Below, one piece after another: positions 8,050 through 16,377 of a stretch of 45,288 bases of DNA. The notes under the pieces are model-generated. The model saw only the letters and a list, made by a program, of their open reading frames with translations, was not told the DNA's origin and made no database searches. This stretch comes from an uncultured Bacteroidales bacterium. Lineage in GTDB: Bacteria > Bacteroidota > Bacteroidia > Bacteroidales > WCHB1-69. The position numbers and the translations under genes are program-made. The first letter of the stretch is position 1; each line of letters opens with the position of its first letter. The DNA lies in NCBI GenBank assembly GCA_905235135.1, contig CAJOKR010000033.1, positions 1 to 45,288 on the forward strand, in the 5' to 3' direction.

Positions 8050-8060
8050 TACTCAATAAC

Positions 8061-8849
8061 ATGCTAAAGACCAAAAATGATATCGTCAAAAACTGGCTCC
8101 CGCGCTACACGGGGATGCCATTGGAAGAATTCGGGCAGTACATTCTGCTGACGAATTTCCAGTCATACGTGAACAACTTCGCCGAGCTGACCGGCGCCAA
8201 AATCTATGGGGTGGACAAGTCGATGCAGTGCGCCTCTAACGACAACATCACCATCATCAACTTCCAGATGGGCAGTCCGAATGCGGCTACCATCATGGAC
8301 CTGCTGACGGCGGTGAAGCCAAAGGCGGCGCTGTTTCTCGGCAAATGCGGCAGTCTGAAGTCCTACATCGGGTTGGGGGCCATGTTGCTGCCCATCGCCG
8401 GCATCCGCGGTGAGGGTACCTCCCGCGACTACTTCCCCGAAGAGGTGCCCGCGCTGCCCGCCTTCAACCTGGAAAAGGCCATATCCTCGACCATCAGCCG
8501 CCAGTTCGGTCTGGAATACTGGACGGGCACGGTCTATACCACCAACCGCCGCGTATGGGAATACGACGAAAAGTTCAAGGACTACCTGCGCAGCATCCGC
8601 GCCACAGCCGTCGATATGGAGACCGCCACGCTTTTCTCCGTTGGATTCTACAACCGCATCCCCACGGGTGCCCTGTTGATGGTTTCCGACCAGCCGATGC
8701 TCCCCGACGGCATCAAAACCGCCTACTCCGACCAGCGCGTGACCGCGGATTTCGCCCTCACCCACCTGAAAATCGGCATCCAGTCGCTGCAGGTGCTGCA
8801 AAACAAGGGTATTTCGGTGAAACACTTGCGCTTTGACTATTACGAATAG
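8061..8849 (+). CDS. amn: AMP nucleosidase
   Basis: Hydrolyses AMP to adenine and ribose 5-phosphate, in the nucleoside phosphorylase fold. The 262-residue protein matches the short form common in Bacteroidota, without the N-terminal regulatory domain of the enterobacterial enzyme. Visible motifs are FLGKCGSLK (phosphate/ribose site), GIRGEGTSRDYFP, VDMETATLFSVGF (the conserved ME pair that holds the ribose) and MVSDQPML. The start ATG 8061 directly follows the 14-bp repeat array, so the array is probably part of the 5' untranslated region or a spacer behind aroB. No TAnnTTTG box was seen between the array and the start. Confidence 0.9.
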   Translation: MLKTKNDIVKNWLPRYTGMPLEEFGQYILLTNFQSYVNNFAELTGAKIYGVDKSMQCASNDNITIINFQMGSPNAATIMDLLTAVKPKAALFLGKCGSLKSYIGLGAMLLPIAGIRGEGTSRDYFPEEVPALPAFNLEKAISSTISRQFGLEYWTGTVYTTNRRVWEYDEKFKDYLRSIRATAVDMETATLFSVGFYNRIPTGALLMVSDQPMLPDGIKTAYSDQRVTADFALTHLKIGIQSLQVLQNKGISVKHLRFDYYE

Positions 8850-8921
8850 AATCGGACTCAGCCAATTACCATCGCTCGTGTTATCGTTTCACGATTTTCC
8901 CAACCTTAAGCCAAAAAAATG

Positions 8922-8929
8922 TATCTTTG
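8922..8929 (+). promoter_or_regulatory. -7 box (TATCTTTG) of gldF-gldG
   Basis: TATCTTTG followed by C lies 20 bp before the gldF ATG and after an A-tract, as in typical Bacteroidota promoters. Confidence 0.75.
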
Positions 8930-8949
8930 CCAAATTTTTTTAGTAAGGT

Positions 8950-9681
8950 ATGTTTAGTCTATACATCAAAGAACTAAAAGCGTTTTTAAGCTCCATCATC
9001 GGATATATTTTCATCGGAGTTTTCCTAATAGTCGCCGGACTTTTCATCTGGGTCTTCCCGAACGTGAACAACGTGGTGGAATCGGGACTTGCTGATTTAC
9101 AAGGACTTTTCAGTCTATCGCAATTCCTGTTCCTCTTCTTGGTGCCGGCCATCACCATGCGTTCGTTTGCAGAGGAAAAGCGCACCGGCACAATGGACTT
9201 CCTACTCACCCTTCCGCTCACCGACATGCAGATTGTATGGGCCAAGTTCCTCGCCTGTCTCACCCTGCTGGTCATCGCGCTGCTGCCGACCCTCGTTTAT
9301 GTCGTAACCGTCTATTGGATAGGTAATCCCGTAGGAAACATAGACATGGGCAGTACCTGGGGTTCCTATCTCGGATTGCTCTTCCTTGGCGCCTCGTTCA
9401 TCGCCATCGGCCTCTTCTCATCGAGCCTCACTAACAACCAGATTGTGGCCTTCATCATCGCCGCGCTTTTCTGCTTCGTCCTCACGTTCGGATTCGCATT
9501 CATCTACTCTTTCGATGCATTGGGCAACTTCGGGTACTATCTGAAAACCCTCGGTATTGAACATCACTATTCTTCTATCAGTCAGGGGGTTATTGACACC
9601 CGCGACGTGATTTACTTCGGCAGCGTCATCTTCATTTTCCTCTACGCCACCCGTCTGGTTCTGTTAAGTCGTAAATGGTAA
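8950..9681 (+). CDS. gldF: Gliding-motility ABC transporter permease GldF
   Basis: Membrane subunit of the GldA-GldF-GldG ABC transporter. It has 243 residues with six hydrophobic segments, in the ABC-2 permease pattern. The N-terminal MFSLYIKELKAFLSSIIGYIF is given as MFSLYIKELKAF then LSSIIGYIF, and the loop FAEEKRTGTMDFLLTLPLTD is diagnostic for GldF and related permeases. gldG follows after 12 bp. The ATPase gene gldA is not adjacent. GldFG-type genes also occur in non-gliding Bacteroidota, so motility is not implied. Confidence 0.93.
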   Translation: MFSLYIKELKAFLSSIIGYIFIGVFLIVAGLFIWVFPNVNNVVESGLADLQGLFSLSQFLFLFLVPAITMRSFAEEKRTGTMDFLLTLPLTDMQIVWAKFLACLTLLVIALLPTLVYVVTVYWIGNPVGNIDMGSTWGSYLGLLFLGASFIAIGLFSSSLTNNQIVAFIIAALFCFVLTFGFAFIYSFDALGNFGYYLKTLGIEHHYSSISQGVIDTRDVIYFGSVIFIFLYATRLVLLSRKW

Positions 9682-9693
9682 ATCGTGAAAATT

Positions 9694-11457
9694 ATGGGCA
9701 AAAATAACAACAAACAGAGCAAACAATTCAAGAGACGCACCCTGCTCGGACTTTTGGCCGTCATCGCTGCCGTCGTCCTGGTTAACATATTGTCATCCTT
9801 CTTCTTCTATCGAATTGATTTGACGAAAGACAAGCGCCATTCGCTGTCGAAAAGCACCATCGAGATGCTGAAGAATCTCGAAGACCGCGTCAGGGTTTAC
9901 CTCAAAGGCAAAGACCAACCGGCTGACTACCAGCTTTTTTCCAAACAGGTGGAACAGATGCTGCAAAACTTCCGTAGCTACTCCAAGAATGTCTATTACG
10001 AGTTCATCGACCCGATTGAGGGCAAAACCAACGAGGAGGTGAACGCCATTTTGGGCGAGTTTGTGAAGAAGGGGCTGGAGCCGATCCCCATCAGTCGTGA
10101 GGATGCGGGCGGATATTCGACCCACGTGGTTATTCCCGGTGCCATGGTCTCCTATCGCAACCACGAGTACCCCGCTAAGGTGGTGGTGGCCGATCCTTCA
10201 GGTGCCGACTGGCTGAAATACTCCAACGAGGAGCTGGAATACAACCTTGTGGCCCCTGTGCGACGACTGATGAAGACCGAGAAACCGAAAGTTGCCTACC
10301 TTGACGGACACGGGGAACTCGACTTTTGGAGCACCTGCTGGACCGCCATGCAGCTGCAGCGGTTCTACAACGTGACCCGCATCACCCTCGACGGTAAAAT
10401 CAACGCTCTGCGCAACATCACCATCGACGACACCATTTCCGGAAACTTAGTGCTGGGCGAAAACAAATACGACGTACTCATCGTCGCACAACCCACGCAG
10501 CCGTTCAAGGAATACGACAAATACATCATCGACCAGTTCATCATGCGCGGCGGTAAAGTGCTGTGGCTCATTGACAACACCACGGCTTCGTTAGACAGCC
10601 TGCAGTCAGTGGGCGAGTTTTTCGCCACCCCCCGCGCCCTTTACATCAACGACCTGTTCTTCACCTACGGCGTGCGAATCAACACCGACCTTATCCAAGA
10701 TCTGAGCTGTATGCCCGTGCCGCAACAGGTGAGCGTCATCGGCGACCAGCCGCAATACAAGTTCATGGCATTCCCCTATTGCCTTGATATTGTGAATTTT
10801 GGCAACCACCCGATTGTCCGTAACCTCAAGGACATCAAGTCCGATTTTGCGGGCAGCATTGACCTTGTGGGCAACAACGCCGACCTCAACAAGACGGTGC
10901 TGATGACCACTTCGGAACGCACGAAGGTGGTGCCCACCCCGTCCATCGTAACCTTGCGCGTGGGTATGGTGAAGCCCAATCTGCAAGAATACTCCTACCG
11001 CAACGTGCCGATTGCCGTGCTCGTAGAGGGTCAGTTCCAGTCAGCGTTTAAGGGCATCCTACCCATTGAGTTCGACACCATCAAGGAGCTTGATTACCGC
11101 GACCACAGCGTCTATACGCGGCAGATTTTCGTCTCCGACGGCGACATTATCCGCAACCCGTTCGACAGCAAGCGCAACCAGCCCTATCCGGCAGGTTACG
11201 ACATCTACACGCGCCAAACTTTCGACAATACGGACTTTATCATCAACTGCGTCAACTACTTGTGCGCAGACGACGACCTTTTGCAGTTGCGCGCCAAGAA
11301 CTTCAAGATCGGTTCGCTCAACAGCGAAAAGACCCGTAATCACAAGGTGCTGCTCGCGGTGATCAACATTGGCATCCCGCTGTTGCTTATCGCGCTGATG
11401 GGTACTATTCTCATCATTATGAGGAAAGTAAAGTTCTCAAAGAAACAGGATTTGTAG
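9694..11457 (+). CDS. gldG: Gliding-motility ABC transporter substrate-binding protein GldG
   Basis: Partner of GldF, anchored in the inner membrane with a large periplasmic domain. The protein has 587 residues from ATG 9694, or 590 from an in-frame GTG at 9685. It has an N-terminal membrane helix (LLGLLAVIAAVVLVNILSS), the signature FYRIDLTKDKRHSLS, a central GldG-type periplasmic domain (KVAYLDGHGELDF), and a C-terminal membrane helix (GIPLLLIALMGTILIIM) ending KKQDL. The stop TAG (11455-11457) is made by the first bases of palindromic copy 3. The original C-terminus may therefore have been trimmed or replaced at that point. Confidence 0.93.
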   Translation: MGKNNNKQSKQFKRRTLLGLLAVIAAVVLVNILSSFFFYRIDLTKDKRHSLSKSTIEMLKNLEDRVRVYLKGKDQPADYQLFSKQVEQMLQNFRSYSKNVYYEFIDPIEGKTNEEVNAILGEFVKKGLEPIPISREDAGGYSTHVVIPGAMVSYRNHEYPAKVVVADPSGADWLKYSNEELEYNLVAPVRRLMKTEKPKVAYLDGHGELDFWSTCWTAMQLQRFYNVTRITLDGKINALRNITIDDTISGNLVLGENKYDVLIVAQPTQPFKEYDKYIIDQFIMRGGKVLWLIDNTTASLDSLQSVGEFFATPRALYINDLFFTYGVRINTDLIQDLSCMPVPQQVSVIGDQPQYKFMAFPYCLDIVNFGNHPIVRNLKDIKSDFAGSIDLVGNNADLNKTVLMTTSERTKVVPTPSIVTLRVGMVKPNLQEYSYRNVPIAVLVEGQFQSAFKGILPIEFDTIKELDYRDHSVYTRQIFVSDGDIIRNPFDSKRNQPYPAGYDIYTRQTFDNTDFIINCVNYLCADDDLLQLRAKNFKIGSLNSEKTRNHKVLLAVINIGIPLLLIALMGTILIIMRKVKFSKKQDL

Positions 11458-11481
11458 AGACGCAAAATTTTGCGTCTCTAC
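11454..11481. repeat. 28-bp palindromic element, copy 3
   Basis: Perfect palindrome with the CAAAATTTTG core, identical to copy 1. It supplies the gldG TAG stop. It separates convergent gldG and the LolC/LolE-type gene and could act as a terminator hairpin. Confidence 0.95.
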
Positions 11482-11489
11482 GGAAGGGT

Positions 11490-12719
11490 TTATTCGAACT
11501 GCACCGCCTTCACCGGTGATATCTTCTTTGCGATAATCCACGCTGGGACGACCAACACGAGCATACAGGCTGCAAAAACGCCAAGATTTAGCAAGATGAC
11601 TTCCCAAAGTTGGAACTTGATCGGCACATAGTTCACGTAATAGGTGTCGGGATTCAGCTTGATGAGGTGCGTGGTTTGCTGGAGCCAACCGAAACCTAAA
11701 CCGATGGCATTGCCCACGAGCAAACCACGGAACAGTGTGCGTCCCGCCACAATTAGAAAAGTCTGAACCACGTGTTTTGTCTTCATTCCTAAGGTTTTCA
11801 AAATCCCGATGAGCCGAGTCTGCCCCAACACGATGATGAAAAACACCGACATCATGGTGATCATGCAGACGCAGGTCGTGATGATCAGCAGTACAGAGAC
11901 GTTGGTGTCGAAAAGGGCAATCCAGTCGAAAATCTCGGGATAGATTTGTTTCACGGTTTCGGCTTTCAGGTTTATATCTATCTGATGATGAAGCTGTTCG
12001 CCAACCTCATCCATTTTGTTGTAGTCGCTGGCGAGCACCTCAATGCCGCTCACCTGCGAGGAATCCCAATCGTTGAGCTTTTGCACATGCCGCAAATCCA
12101 CAAGTGCGAACTTAGTATCATATTCGGGCAATCCTGTCTCGTAAATCCCTGACAACGTGAAGCTTCGCTGTCTCGGTGGATCTTGCACAAAATAGGTACG
12201 CACTTTGTCCCCGACTTTCAATTGCAGCTTGTCGGCCAACCGTTTGGAGATGATGATATGGTTATCCGCCACGGTATCATTAAGTTGTAACGTATCGCCT
12301 TCCACCATGTTGCGGACAAAGTCGCTACCATTGAACGTGGCGTCCACCCCTTTCAGCACAATGCCCTCCACCTGGCTAGCCGTCTTGATGATGCCCACTT
12401 TGGTGGCATACGGCTGGATAGCGGCCACGTCGGGATGGCTGTTCAGAATCCCTAACAGCGTGTCGTTCAGCGTGATGGGAGTTTGCTCGTAGGAGTAGTT
12501 ACGGTCGTAATGGGAGATGCGAATGTGCTGACCCATCGCCACCACCTTGTCCTCAATCACCTGCTTGTAGCCGGAGGTTATCCCAATGGCAATCAGCATG
12601 ATAACCATGCCAAGCGACACCCCAAACACCGAAAGCCGAATGATGGGTTTGGAGAAACGGTCGCCCTTGTCGCGGAGGATGCGATAGGCCAATTGCCAAT
12701 GAAACGGGAATTGTGACAT
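11490..12719 (-). CDS. LolC/LolE-type (FtsX-like) ABC transporter permease
   Basis: Inner-membrane permease of the MacB/FtsX superfamily, by layout most like LolC/LolE, which release lipoproteins from the inner membrane for outer-membrane sorting. The 409 residues begin MSQFPFHWQLAYRIL. There is a first helix at about 38-60 (FGVSLGMVIMLIAIGITSG), a large periplasmic domain, and three C-terminal helices from VLLIITTCVCMITMMSVFF to ILLNLGVFAACMLVL, ending with the typical KISPVKAVQFE. The open frame extends to 12743, inside a palindromic repeat, so ATG 12719 is preferred. It lies 57 bp downstream of pta on the same strand. No separate promoter box was seen in that gap. Confidence 0.88.
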   Translation of the reverse strand: MSQFPFHWQLAYRILRDKGDRFSKPIIRLSVFGVSLGMVIMLIAIGITSGYKQVIEDKVVAMGQHIRISHYDRNYSYEQTPITLNDTLLGILNSHPDVAAIQPYATKVGIIKTASQVEGIVLKGVDATFNGSDFVRNMVEGDTLQLNDTVADNHIIISKRLADKLQLKVGDKVRTYFVQDPPRQRSFTLSGIYETGLPEYDTKFALVDLRHVQKLNDWDSSQVSGIEVLASDYNKMDEVGEQLHHQIDINLKAETVKQIYPEIFDWIALFDTNVSVLLIITTCVCMITMMSVFFIIVLGQTRLIGILKTLGMKTKHVVQTFLIVAGRTLFRGLLVGNAIGLGFGWLQQTTHLIKLNPDTYYVNYVPIKFQLWEVILLNLGVFAACMLVLVVPAWIIAKKISPVKAVQFE

Positions 12720-12731
12720 ATATATATAATT

Positions 12732-12759
12732 GTAGAGACGCACGGCCGTGCGTCTCTAC
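12732..12759. repeat. 28-bp palindromic element, copy 4
   Basis: Perfect palindrome with core CACGGCCGTG, in the gap between pta and the LolC/LolE-type gene. Copy 8 has the same core. Confidence 0.95.
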
Positions 12760-12776
12760 AAATGTGGAATTATCGA

Positions 12777-13784
12777 TTAGAACGTGTTGCCAGCGGCTTG
12801 GCAGGCGGTGATGGCCACGAGGCTGACGATATCCTCCACGGAGCAGCCGCGGGAGAGGTCGTTGATAGGAGCAGCCATGCCTTGCATGACGGGACCGACG
12901 GCTTCTGCACCAGCGAAACGCTGCACGAGCTTATAAGCGATGTTGCCGGTCTCCAACGACGGGAACACCAGCACGTTAGCCTTACCAGCCACGGGGCTGC
13001 CGGGAGCCTTGGAAGCACCCACGGACGGGATAATAGCAGCATCGGCCTGCAACTCGCCGTCAATCACAAGGTTGGGATCCATCTCCTTGGCGATACGGGT
13101 AGCGTTGACGACCTTGTCCACGAGTTCGTGCTTGGCAGAACCTTTGGTGGAGAAGCTCAGCATGGCCACGCGAGGCTCAATACCGGCGATGGTGCGGGCA
13201 GTTTGGGCGGTCACAACTGCGATCTGGGCGAGCTTGTTCTCGTCAGTGTTCGGATCGGCAGCGCAATCAGCGAAGACCATCACGCCATCGTCACCCCACT
13301 TCTTGTCCTGGAAGCACATGATGAAGGCACCGGAAACCACGGAAATGCCGGGTAAAGTCTTCACAATCTGGAAGGCAGGACGGAGCACATCGCCCGTAGC
13401 GTGCTGTGCGCCAGTCACTTCACCATCAACATCCTTGTTCTTGATGAGCAGGGTGGCCAGGTAAAGCGGATCCTCGACTTTCTTGAGGGCCTCCTCCATC
13501 GTCATGCCCTTGTTCTTGCGAATTTCGTACAGCATATTAGCGTAGAAATCCTTCTTGGGGTTGTCCATCGGGTCGATGATTTCGGCCTTTGCGATGTTCT
13601 TCAGACCCCACTCGGCAGCCTTGGCCTCGATGTTGGCCTTGTTGCCCAGAAGAGTGATGGCGGCATAACCGTTCTCAATGATGATGTCGGCAGCCTTTAA
13701 GGTTCTTTCCTCTTCGCCCTCAGCCAAAACGATGCGTTTGTTGGCTTTCTTAGCGTTCTCTTTGATTTTTTCGATTAAGTTCAT
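12777..13784 (-). CDS. pta: Phosphate acetyltransferase
   Basis: Interconverts acetyl-CoA and acetyl phosphate. With 335 residues it is the short form containing only the catalytic domain. Conserved segments include VLAEGEEERTLKAA near the N-terminus, GEVTGAQHATGDVLRPA, MLSFSTKGSAKHE, and DGELQADAAI near residue 250, followed by VFPSLETGNIAYKLVQRF. The frame is open 15 codons further upstream, but MNLIEKIKENAKK at 13784 is the usual start. Acetate kinase (ackA), the common operon partner, is not next to it. The -7 box is at 13827-13834. Confidence 0.95.
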   Translation of the reverse strand: MNLIEKIKENAKKANKRIVLAEGEEERTLKAADIIIENGYAAITLLGNKANIEAKAAEWGLKNIAKAEIIDPMDNPKKDFYANMLYEIRKNKGMTMEEALKKVEDPLYLATLLIKNKDVDGEVTGAQHATGDVLRPAFQIVKTLPGISVVSGAFIMCFQDKKWGDDGVMVFADCAADPNTDENKLAQIAVVTAQTARTIAGIEPRVAMLSFSTKGSAKHELVDKVVNATRIAKEMDPNLVIDGELQADAAIIPSVGASKAPGSPVAGKANVLVFPSLETGNIAYKLVQRFAGAEAVGPVMQGMAAPINDLSRGCSVEDIVSLVAITACQAAGNTF

Positions 13785-13826
13785 ACGCTTGTATTTGAAA
13801 AATTTAAGATTGTTTCTAACAGGCGG

Positions 13827-13834
13827 CAAAGATA
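13827..13834 (-). promoter_or_regulatory. -7 box (TATCTTTG) of pta
   Basis: TATCTTTG followed by C on the minus strand, 42 bp before the pta start codon. Confidence 0.7.
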
Positions 13835-13864
13835 CGTTTTTTACGGGTTTGCGCCATTTTTTCC

Positions 13865-13919
13865 GAAAATCTGCGAAATGTGCTCCTTAATTTTAACAAT
13901 TAATTGTTAACAGATTTTC
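13865..13919. promoter_or_regulatory. 18-bp perfect palindrome inside a longer inverted repeat
   Basis: TTAACAATTAATTGTTAA (13893-13910) is a perfect 18-bp palindrome. It lies inside outer arms GAAAATCTG (13865-13873) and CAGATTTTC (13911-13919), which are also exact inverse copies. The site is between the divergent pta and acidic-protein promoters. It looks like a dimeric regulator's operator, and no matching regulator gene is adjacent. Confidence 0.55.
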
Positions 13920-13986
13920 ACAAACAACTCATAGCCAAACAATGGCAAACTTTAAAAAAATGCTTGACAACAGGGATTTCTTGATG

Positions 13987-13994
13987 TATCTTTG
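13987..13994 (+). promoter_or_regulatory. -7 box (TATCTTTG) with TTGAC upstream element
   Basis: TATCTTTG at 13987-13994 with TTGAC at 13964-13968, a spacing typical of Bacteroidota -33/-7 promoters. It drives the acidic protein gene starting at 14015. Confidence 0.75.
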
Positions 13995-14014
13995 TGGCAC
14001 AAAATTTTAAAGAT

Positions 14015-14473
14015 ATGAAAAAGAAAAAAGAAGAAAACTTGCCCGAACAGGGTTGCGGCGACAAGGTTGCCGTAGAAAAGGAGACTACGAACGAAGTTGT
14101 CGAGAACGAAACGGTCAATGAAGAGACTGCTGAAGAGAATCAGGAGGAAGAAGATCCTCTCGGACAGGATGGGGAAATGGAGTTTCATGCCTCCAAGAAA
14201 GATTTCCTGCTGTTCATGCACAAGCTTCTCCGATTGATGAAAGACGTTGTCTTTCTAAATCACAGCTTGCATGAATTCGAGAAAGACCCGATTTTCGACC
14301 TGTTGTTAGACCTCAGCAATGCGCATCTTAAAGAGATGAACAAGTCTTCCAAGGAGCAGAAGTCTTCCGACGAGGAAAATGACGACAACGACAAGGAGGA
14401 TAGCTGCAACGACGATGAGGACACCATCACCGAGGCTTTTATCAGCATGAAAGTGAAGAAGTTAAGGTCTTAG
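14015..14473 (+). CDS. Highly acidic protein of unknown function
   Basis: This 152-residue protein was not recognised. It begins MKKKKEENLPEQ and has no signal peptide. An acidic, Glu/Asn-rich N-terminal region (about 15-60) is followed by a more ordered helical segment (DFLLFMHKLLRLMKDVVFLNHSLHEF, about 70-105, given here for its amphipathic pattern in parts: DFLLFMHKLLRLM and KDVVFLNHSLHEF). Then comes an Asp/Glu/Ser-rich tail (DEENDDNDKEDSCNDDED) and a short basic end KVKKLRS. The start at 14015 is chosen because the -7 box ends at 13994. It has its own promoter and faces era across a heptad-structured gap. The composition suggests a cytoplasmic binding or chaperone-like protein, but no function is claimed. 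Confidence 0.7.
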   Translation: MKKKKEENLPEQGCGDKVAVEKETTNEVVENETVNEETAEENQEEEDPLGQDGEMEFHASKKDFLLFMHKLLRLMKDVVFLNHSLHEFEKDPIFDLLLDLSNAHLKEMNKSSKEQKSSDEENDDNDKEDSCNDDEDTITEAFISMKVKKLRS

Positions 14474-14536
14474 CTTTTGGCCTTTGGCTATTGGCTTCAC
14501 GTAGCTAACAACTAACAGCCAACAGCCAACGGCCGA
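14474..14536. repeat. Inverted heptad repeat between the acidic protein gene and era
   Basis: Nine consecutive heptads in register fill the gap: CTTTTGG, CCTTTGG, CTATTGG, CTTCACG, TAGCTAA, CAACTAA, CAGCCAA, CAGCCAA, CGGCCGA. The first three (TTGG) and the last ones (CTAA/CCAA) are roughly inverse, so the region can form an imperfect stem between convergent genes. Confidence 0.75.
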
Positions 14537-14537
14537 A

Positions 14538-15440
14538 TCAGTCTCCAAGCGAATAGCCGAATCGTTTCATCTGTAGCTCGTTGTTGCGCCAGTCTTTGAG
14601 GACTTTCACGGAAAGGTCAAGGTAAACGTGCTTTTGCAGGAACTCTTCGATGGAAATCCGTGCGTCAGTTCCGAGTTTCTTGATGGCCGAGCCCTTGCTG
14701 CCGATGATGATGGCCTTCTGCGTGGAACGTTCCACGTAGAGGGTCGCGGCTATCCGCACGATTTCCGGCTCCTCCTTGTAGCTTTCCACCACTACCTCAA
14801 CGCTGTAGGGAATCTCTTTCTTGTACTGCAGAAGTATCTGTTCCCGAATGAGTTCCGACACGAAAAAGCGCATCGGGCGGTCGGTGAGGGCATCCTTCGG
14901 GAAGTATGGCGGGCACTCGGGCAGCAGCTCGATGATGCGGTTGCGCACGGCCTCGATGTTGATACCCTTCAGTGCGGAAATGGCGAAAACATCCGCGGTG
15001 GGCAGAATCGACTGCCAGTGATTTTTCGATTCTTCCACCTGCTCGTCGGAGTATTTGTCGGTTTTGTTGATGATGAACACGACGGGAATCCCCATCTTGT
15101 TGATCTTCTCGACCAGTTCCTCATTGTATCGGGTTTCGCCGCACTCGATGAGGTAGAGGATGATGTCAGCGTCCTGCAGCGAGTCGGTGACGAACTTCAT
15201 CATGTACTTCTGCATCATGTAGGCGGGATCGAGCACGCCGGGCAGGTCGGAATAGACAATCTGGAAATCGTCGCCGTTGACGATGCCCTTGATTCTGTGG
15301 CGGGTGGTCTGCGCCTTGGAGGTCATGATAGAGACCTTCTCGCCGACTAACTGGTTCATCAGCGTGCTTTTACCCACGTTGGGGTTGCCGATGATATTGA
15401 CGAAGCCCGCACGATGCGGGGTGGTATTGGGGTTTTCCAT
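14538..15440 (-). CDS. era: GTPase Era
   Basis: Ribosome-assembly GTPase that binds 16S rRNA near its 3' end. The 300 residues show G1 GNPNVGKST (18-26), G2 around SKAQTTRHRI, G3 DLPG (65-68), G4 NKTD (about 130) and G5 ISALKG. A C-terminal KH domain follows with IIGSKGSAIKKLGTDAR. Length and domain order are normal. It follows lpxH with a 6-bp gap on the same strand, so both are probably transcribed from the promoter at 16234. Confidence 0.96.
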   Translation of the reverse strand: MENPNTTPHRAGFVNIIGNPNVGKSTLMNQLVGEKVSIMTSKAQTTRHRIKGIVNGDDFQIVYSDLPGVLDPAYMMQKYMMKFVTDSLQDADIILYLIECGETRYNEELVEKINKMGIPVVFIINKTDKYSDEQVEESKNHWQSILPTADVFAISALKGINIEAVRNRIIELLPECPPYFPKDALTDRPMRFFVSELIREQILLQYKKEIPYSVEVVVESYKEEPEIVRIAATLYVERSTQKAIIIGSKGSAIKKLGTDARISIEEFLQKHVYLDLSVKVLKDWRNNELQMKRFGYSLGD

Positions 15441-15446
15441 AGATTC

Positions 15447-16199
15447 TTAAGAAATAGTGTGTAACATAGGTTCTGGATTCTCAGTCCCGAAGGTGATATA
15501 GCTGAAGTTCTCCAACCAGTCGCCGGTGTTGAAGAAAAGGTGACCGGGCGAGAGTTCGTAGCGTGTAGGGATGTGTCGGTGCGCGAGAATGAAAAATTCG
15601 ACATCGGTCGTCTGCAGCAGCTCACGGGCGAACTGCAACTGGTATTCATCCTCACCCCTGAAAACGAACATGCTCTCGTCGTGGGATTCGCGACTGGATT
15701 GCGAACAAAACCGCGCAATAGCGAACGACTGCCGCGGATGCAGCATCCCGTAGAGCCACCAGTTGAAACGGCAGTTGAGAATCCGTTTGATCATCATGTA
15801 CCTACGTTGCTTGCCGCCTAAGCCGTCACCGTGGCCCACAAAACAGCGGTGCCCGTTGATCTCCATCTGCCGTGCCTCACGATAGATGATAGCTCCGAAA
15901 GTCTGCGTGAAGTAGTCTTCCACCCACATGTCGTGATTTCCCGTAAAGTAGTAAATCTGAACATCTTGTGCGTTCAATTCCTTCAGACATGCAAACAGAG
16001 TGGCATACCCTTTCGGCACCACATCGCGGTATTCGAACCAGTAGTCGAAAATATCACCCAAAAGGAACAAATGCTGGAGCTTCCCTTCCTGATTCCTAAG
16101 CAGTTGCACGAGCTTTTGTTCCCGTTCCTCGCTGGCGGCATCCGGAGGGGTACGGAAATGCGCGTCCGACACGAACAAACAGTTGCCGTGCAGCGTCAT
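15447..16199 (-). CDS. lpxH: UDP-2,3-diacylglucosamine diphosphatase (LpxH-type)
   Basis: Calcineurin-like phosphoesterase that hydrolyses UDP-2,3-diacylglucosamine to lipid X in lipid A synthesis. Metal-binding motifs are SDAHF, GDIFDYWFEY, GNHDMW, GHGDGLGG and AHRHIP. From ATG 16199 the protein has 250 residues. An in-frame GTG at 16229 would add ten residues (MKNSAQNTQE) and lies only 5 bases after the -7 box, so it could be used only by a leaderless message. Some Bacteroidota LpxH-like paralogues have other substrates, so the exact specificity is inferred. Confidence 0.88.
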   Translation of the reverse strand: MTLHGNCLFVSDAHFRTPPDAASEEREQKLVQLLRNQEGKLQHLFLLGDIFDYWFEYRDVVPKGYATLFACLKELNAQDVQIYYFTGNHDMWVEDYFTQTFGAIIYREARQMEINGHRCFVGHGDGLGGKQRRYMMIKRILNCRFNWWLYGMLHPRQSFAIARFCSQSSRESHDESMFVFRGEDEYQLQFARELLQTTDVEFFILAHRHIPTRYELSPGHLFFNTGDWLENFSYITFGTENPEPMLHTIS

Positions 16200-16233
16200 C
16201 TCTTGGGTATTTTGGGCAGAATTTTTCACGCGG

Positions 16234-16241
16234 CAAAAATA
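16234..16241 (-). promoter_or_regulatory. -7 box (TATTTTTG) of lpxH-era
   Basis: TATTTTTG followed by C on the minus strand. Transcription would begin about at the alternative GTG start at 16229. Confidence 0.65.
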
Positions 16242-16256
16242 CGATTTTTTGAGTTA

Positions 16257-16312
16257 GACTTGAGACTTAAGACTTGAGACTTAAGACTTGAGACTTGAGA
16301 CTTGAGACTTGA
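16257..16312. repeat. Heptanucleotide repeat GACTTRA, eight units
   Basis: Eight uninterrupted heptads: GACTTGA, GACTTAA, GACTTGA, GACTTAA, then four GACTTGA. The array lies in the divergent gap between lpxH and the secreted-protein gene, upstream of both -7 boxes. A related degenerate set is at 31151-31178. Confidence 0.92.
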
Positions 16313-16342
16313 GACATAGGGACAAGGCAATAGGAAAAAGTG

Positions 16343-16350
16343 TATCTTTG
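16343..16350 (+). promoter_or_regulatory. -7 box (TATCTTTG) of the secreted protein gene
   Basis: TATCTTTG followed by C, 27 bp before the ATG at 16378. Confidence 0.7.
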
Positions 16351-16377
16351 CCGTGATTAATAAAGAAGCAGTTTCAG

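Noticed and set aside
12720-12743. Start of the LolC/LolE-type protein at 12743
   Set aside because: That ATG and the following codons lie at the palindromic element and an AT-repeat. MSQFPFHW at 12719 is the family-like start.
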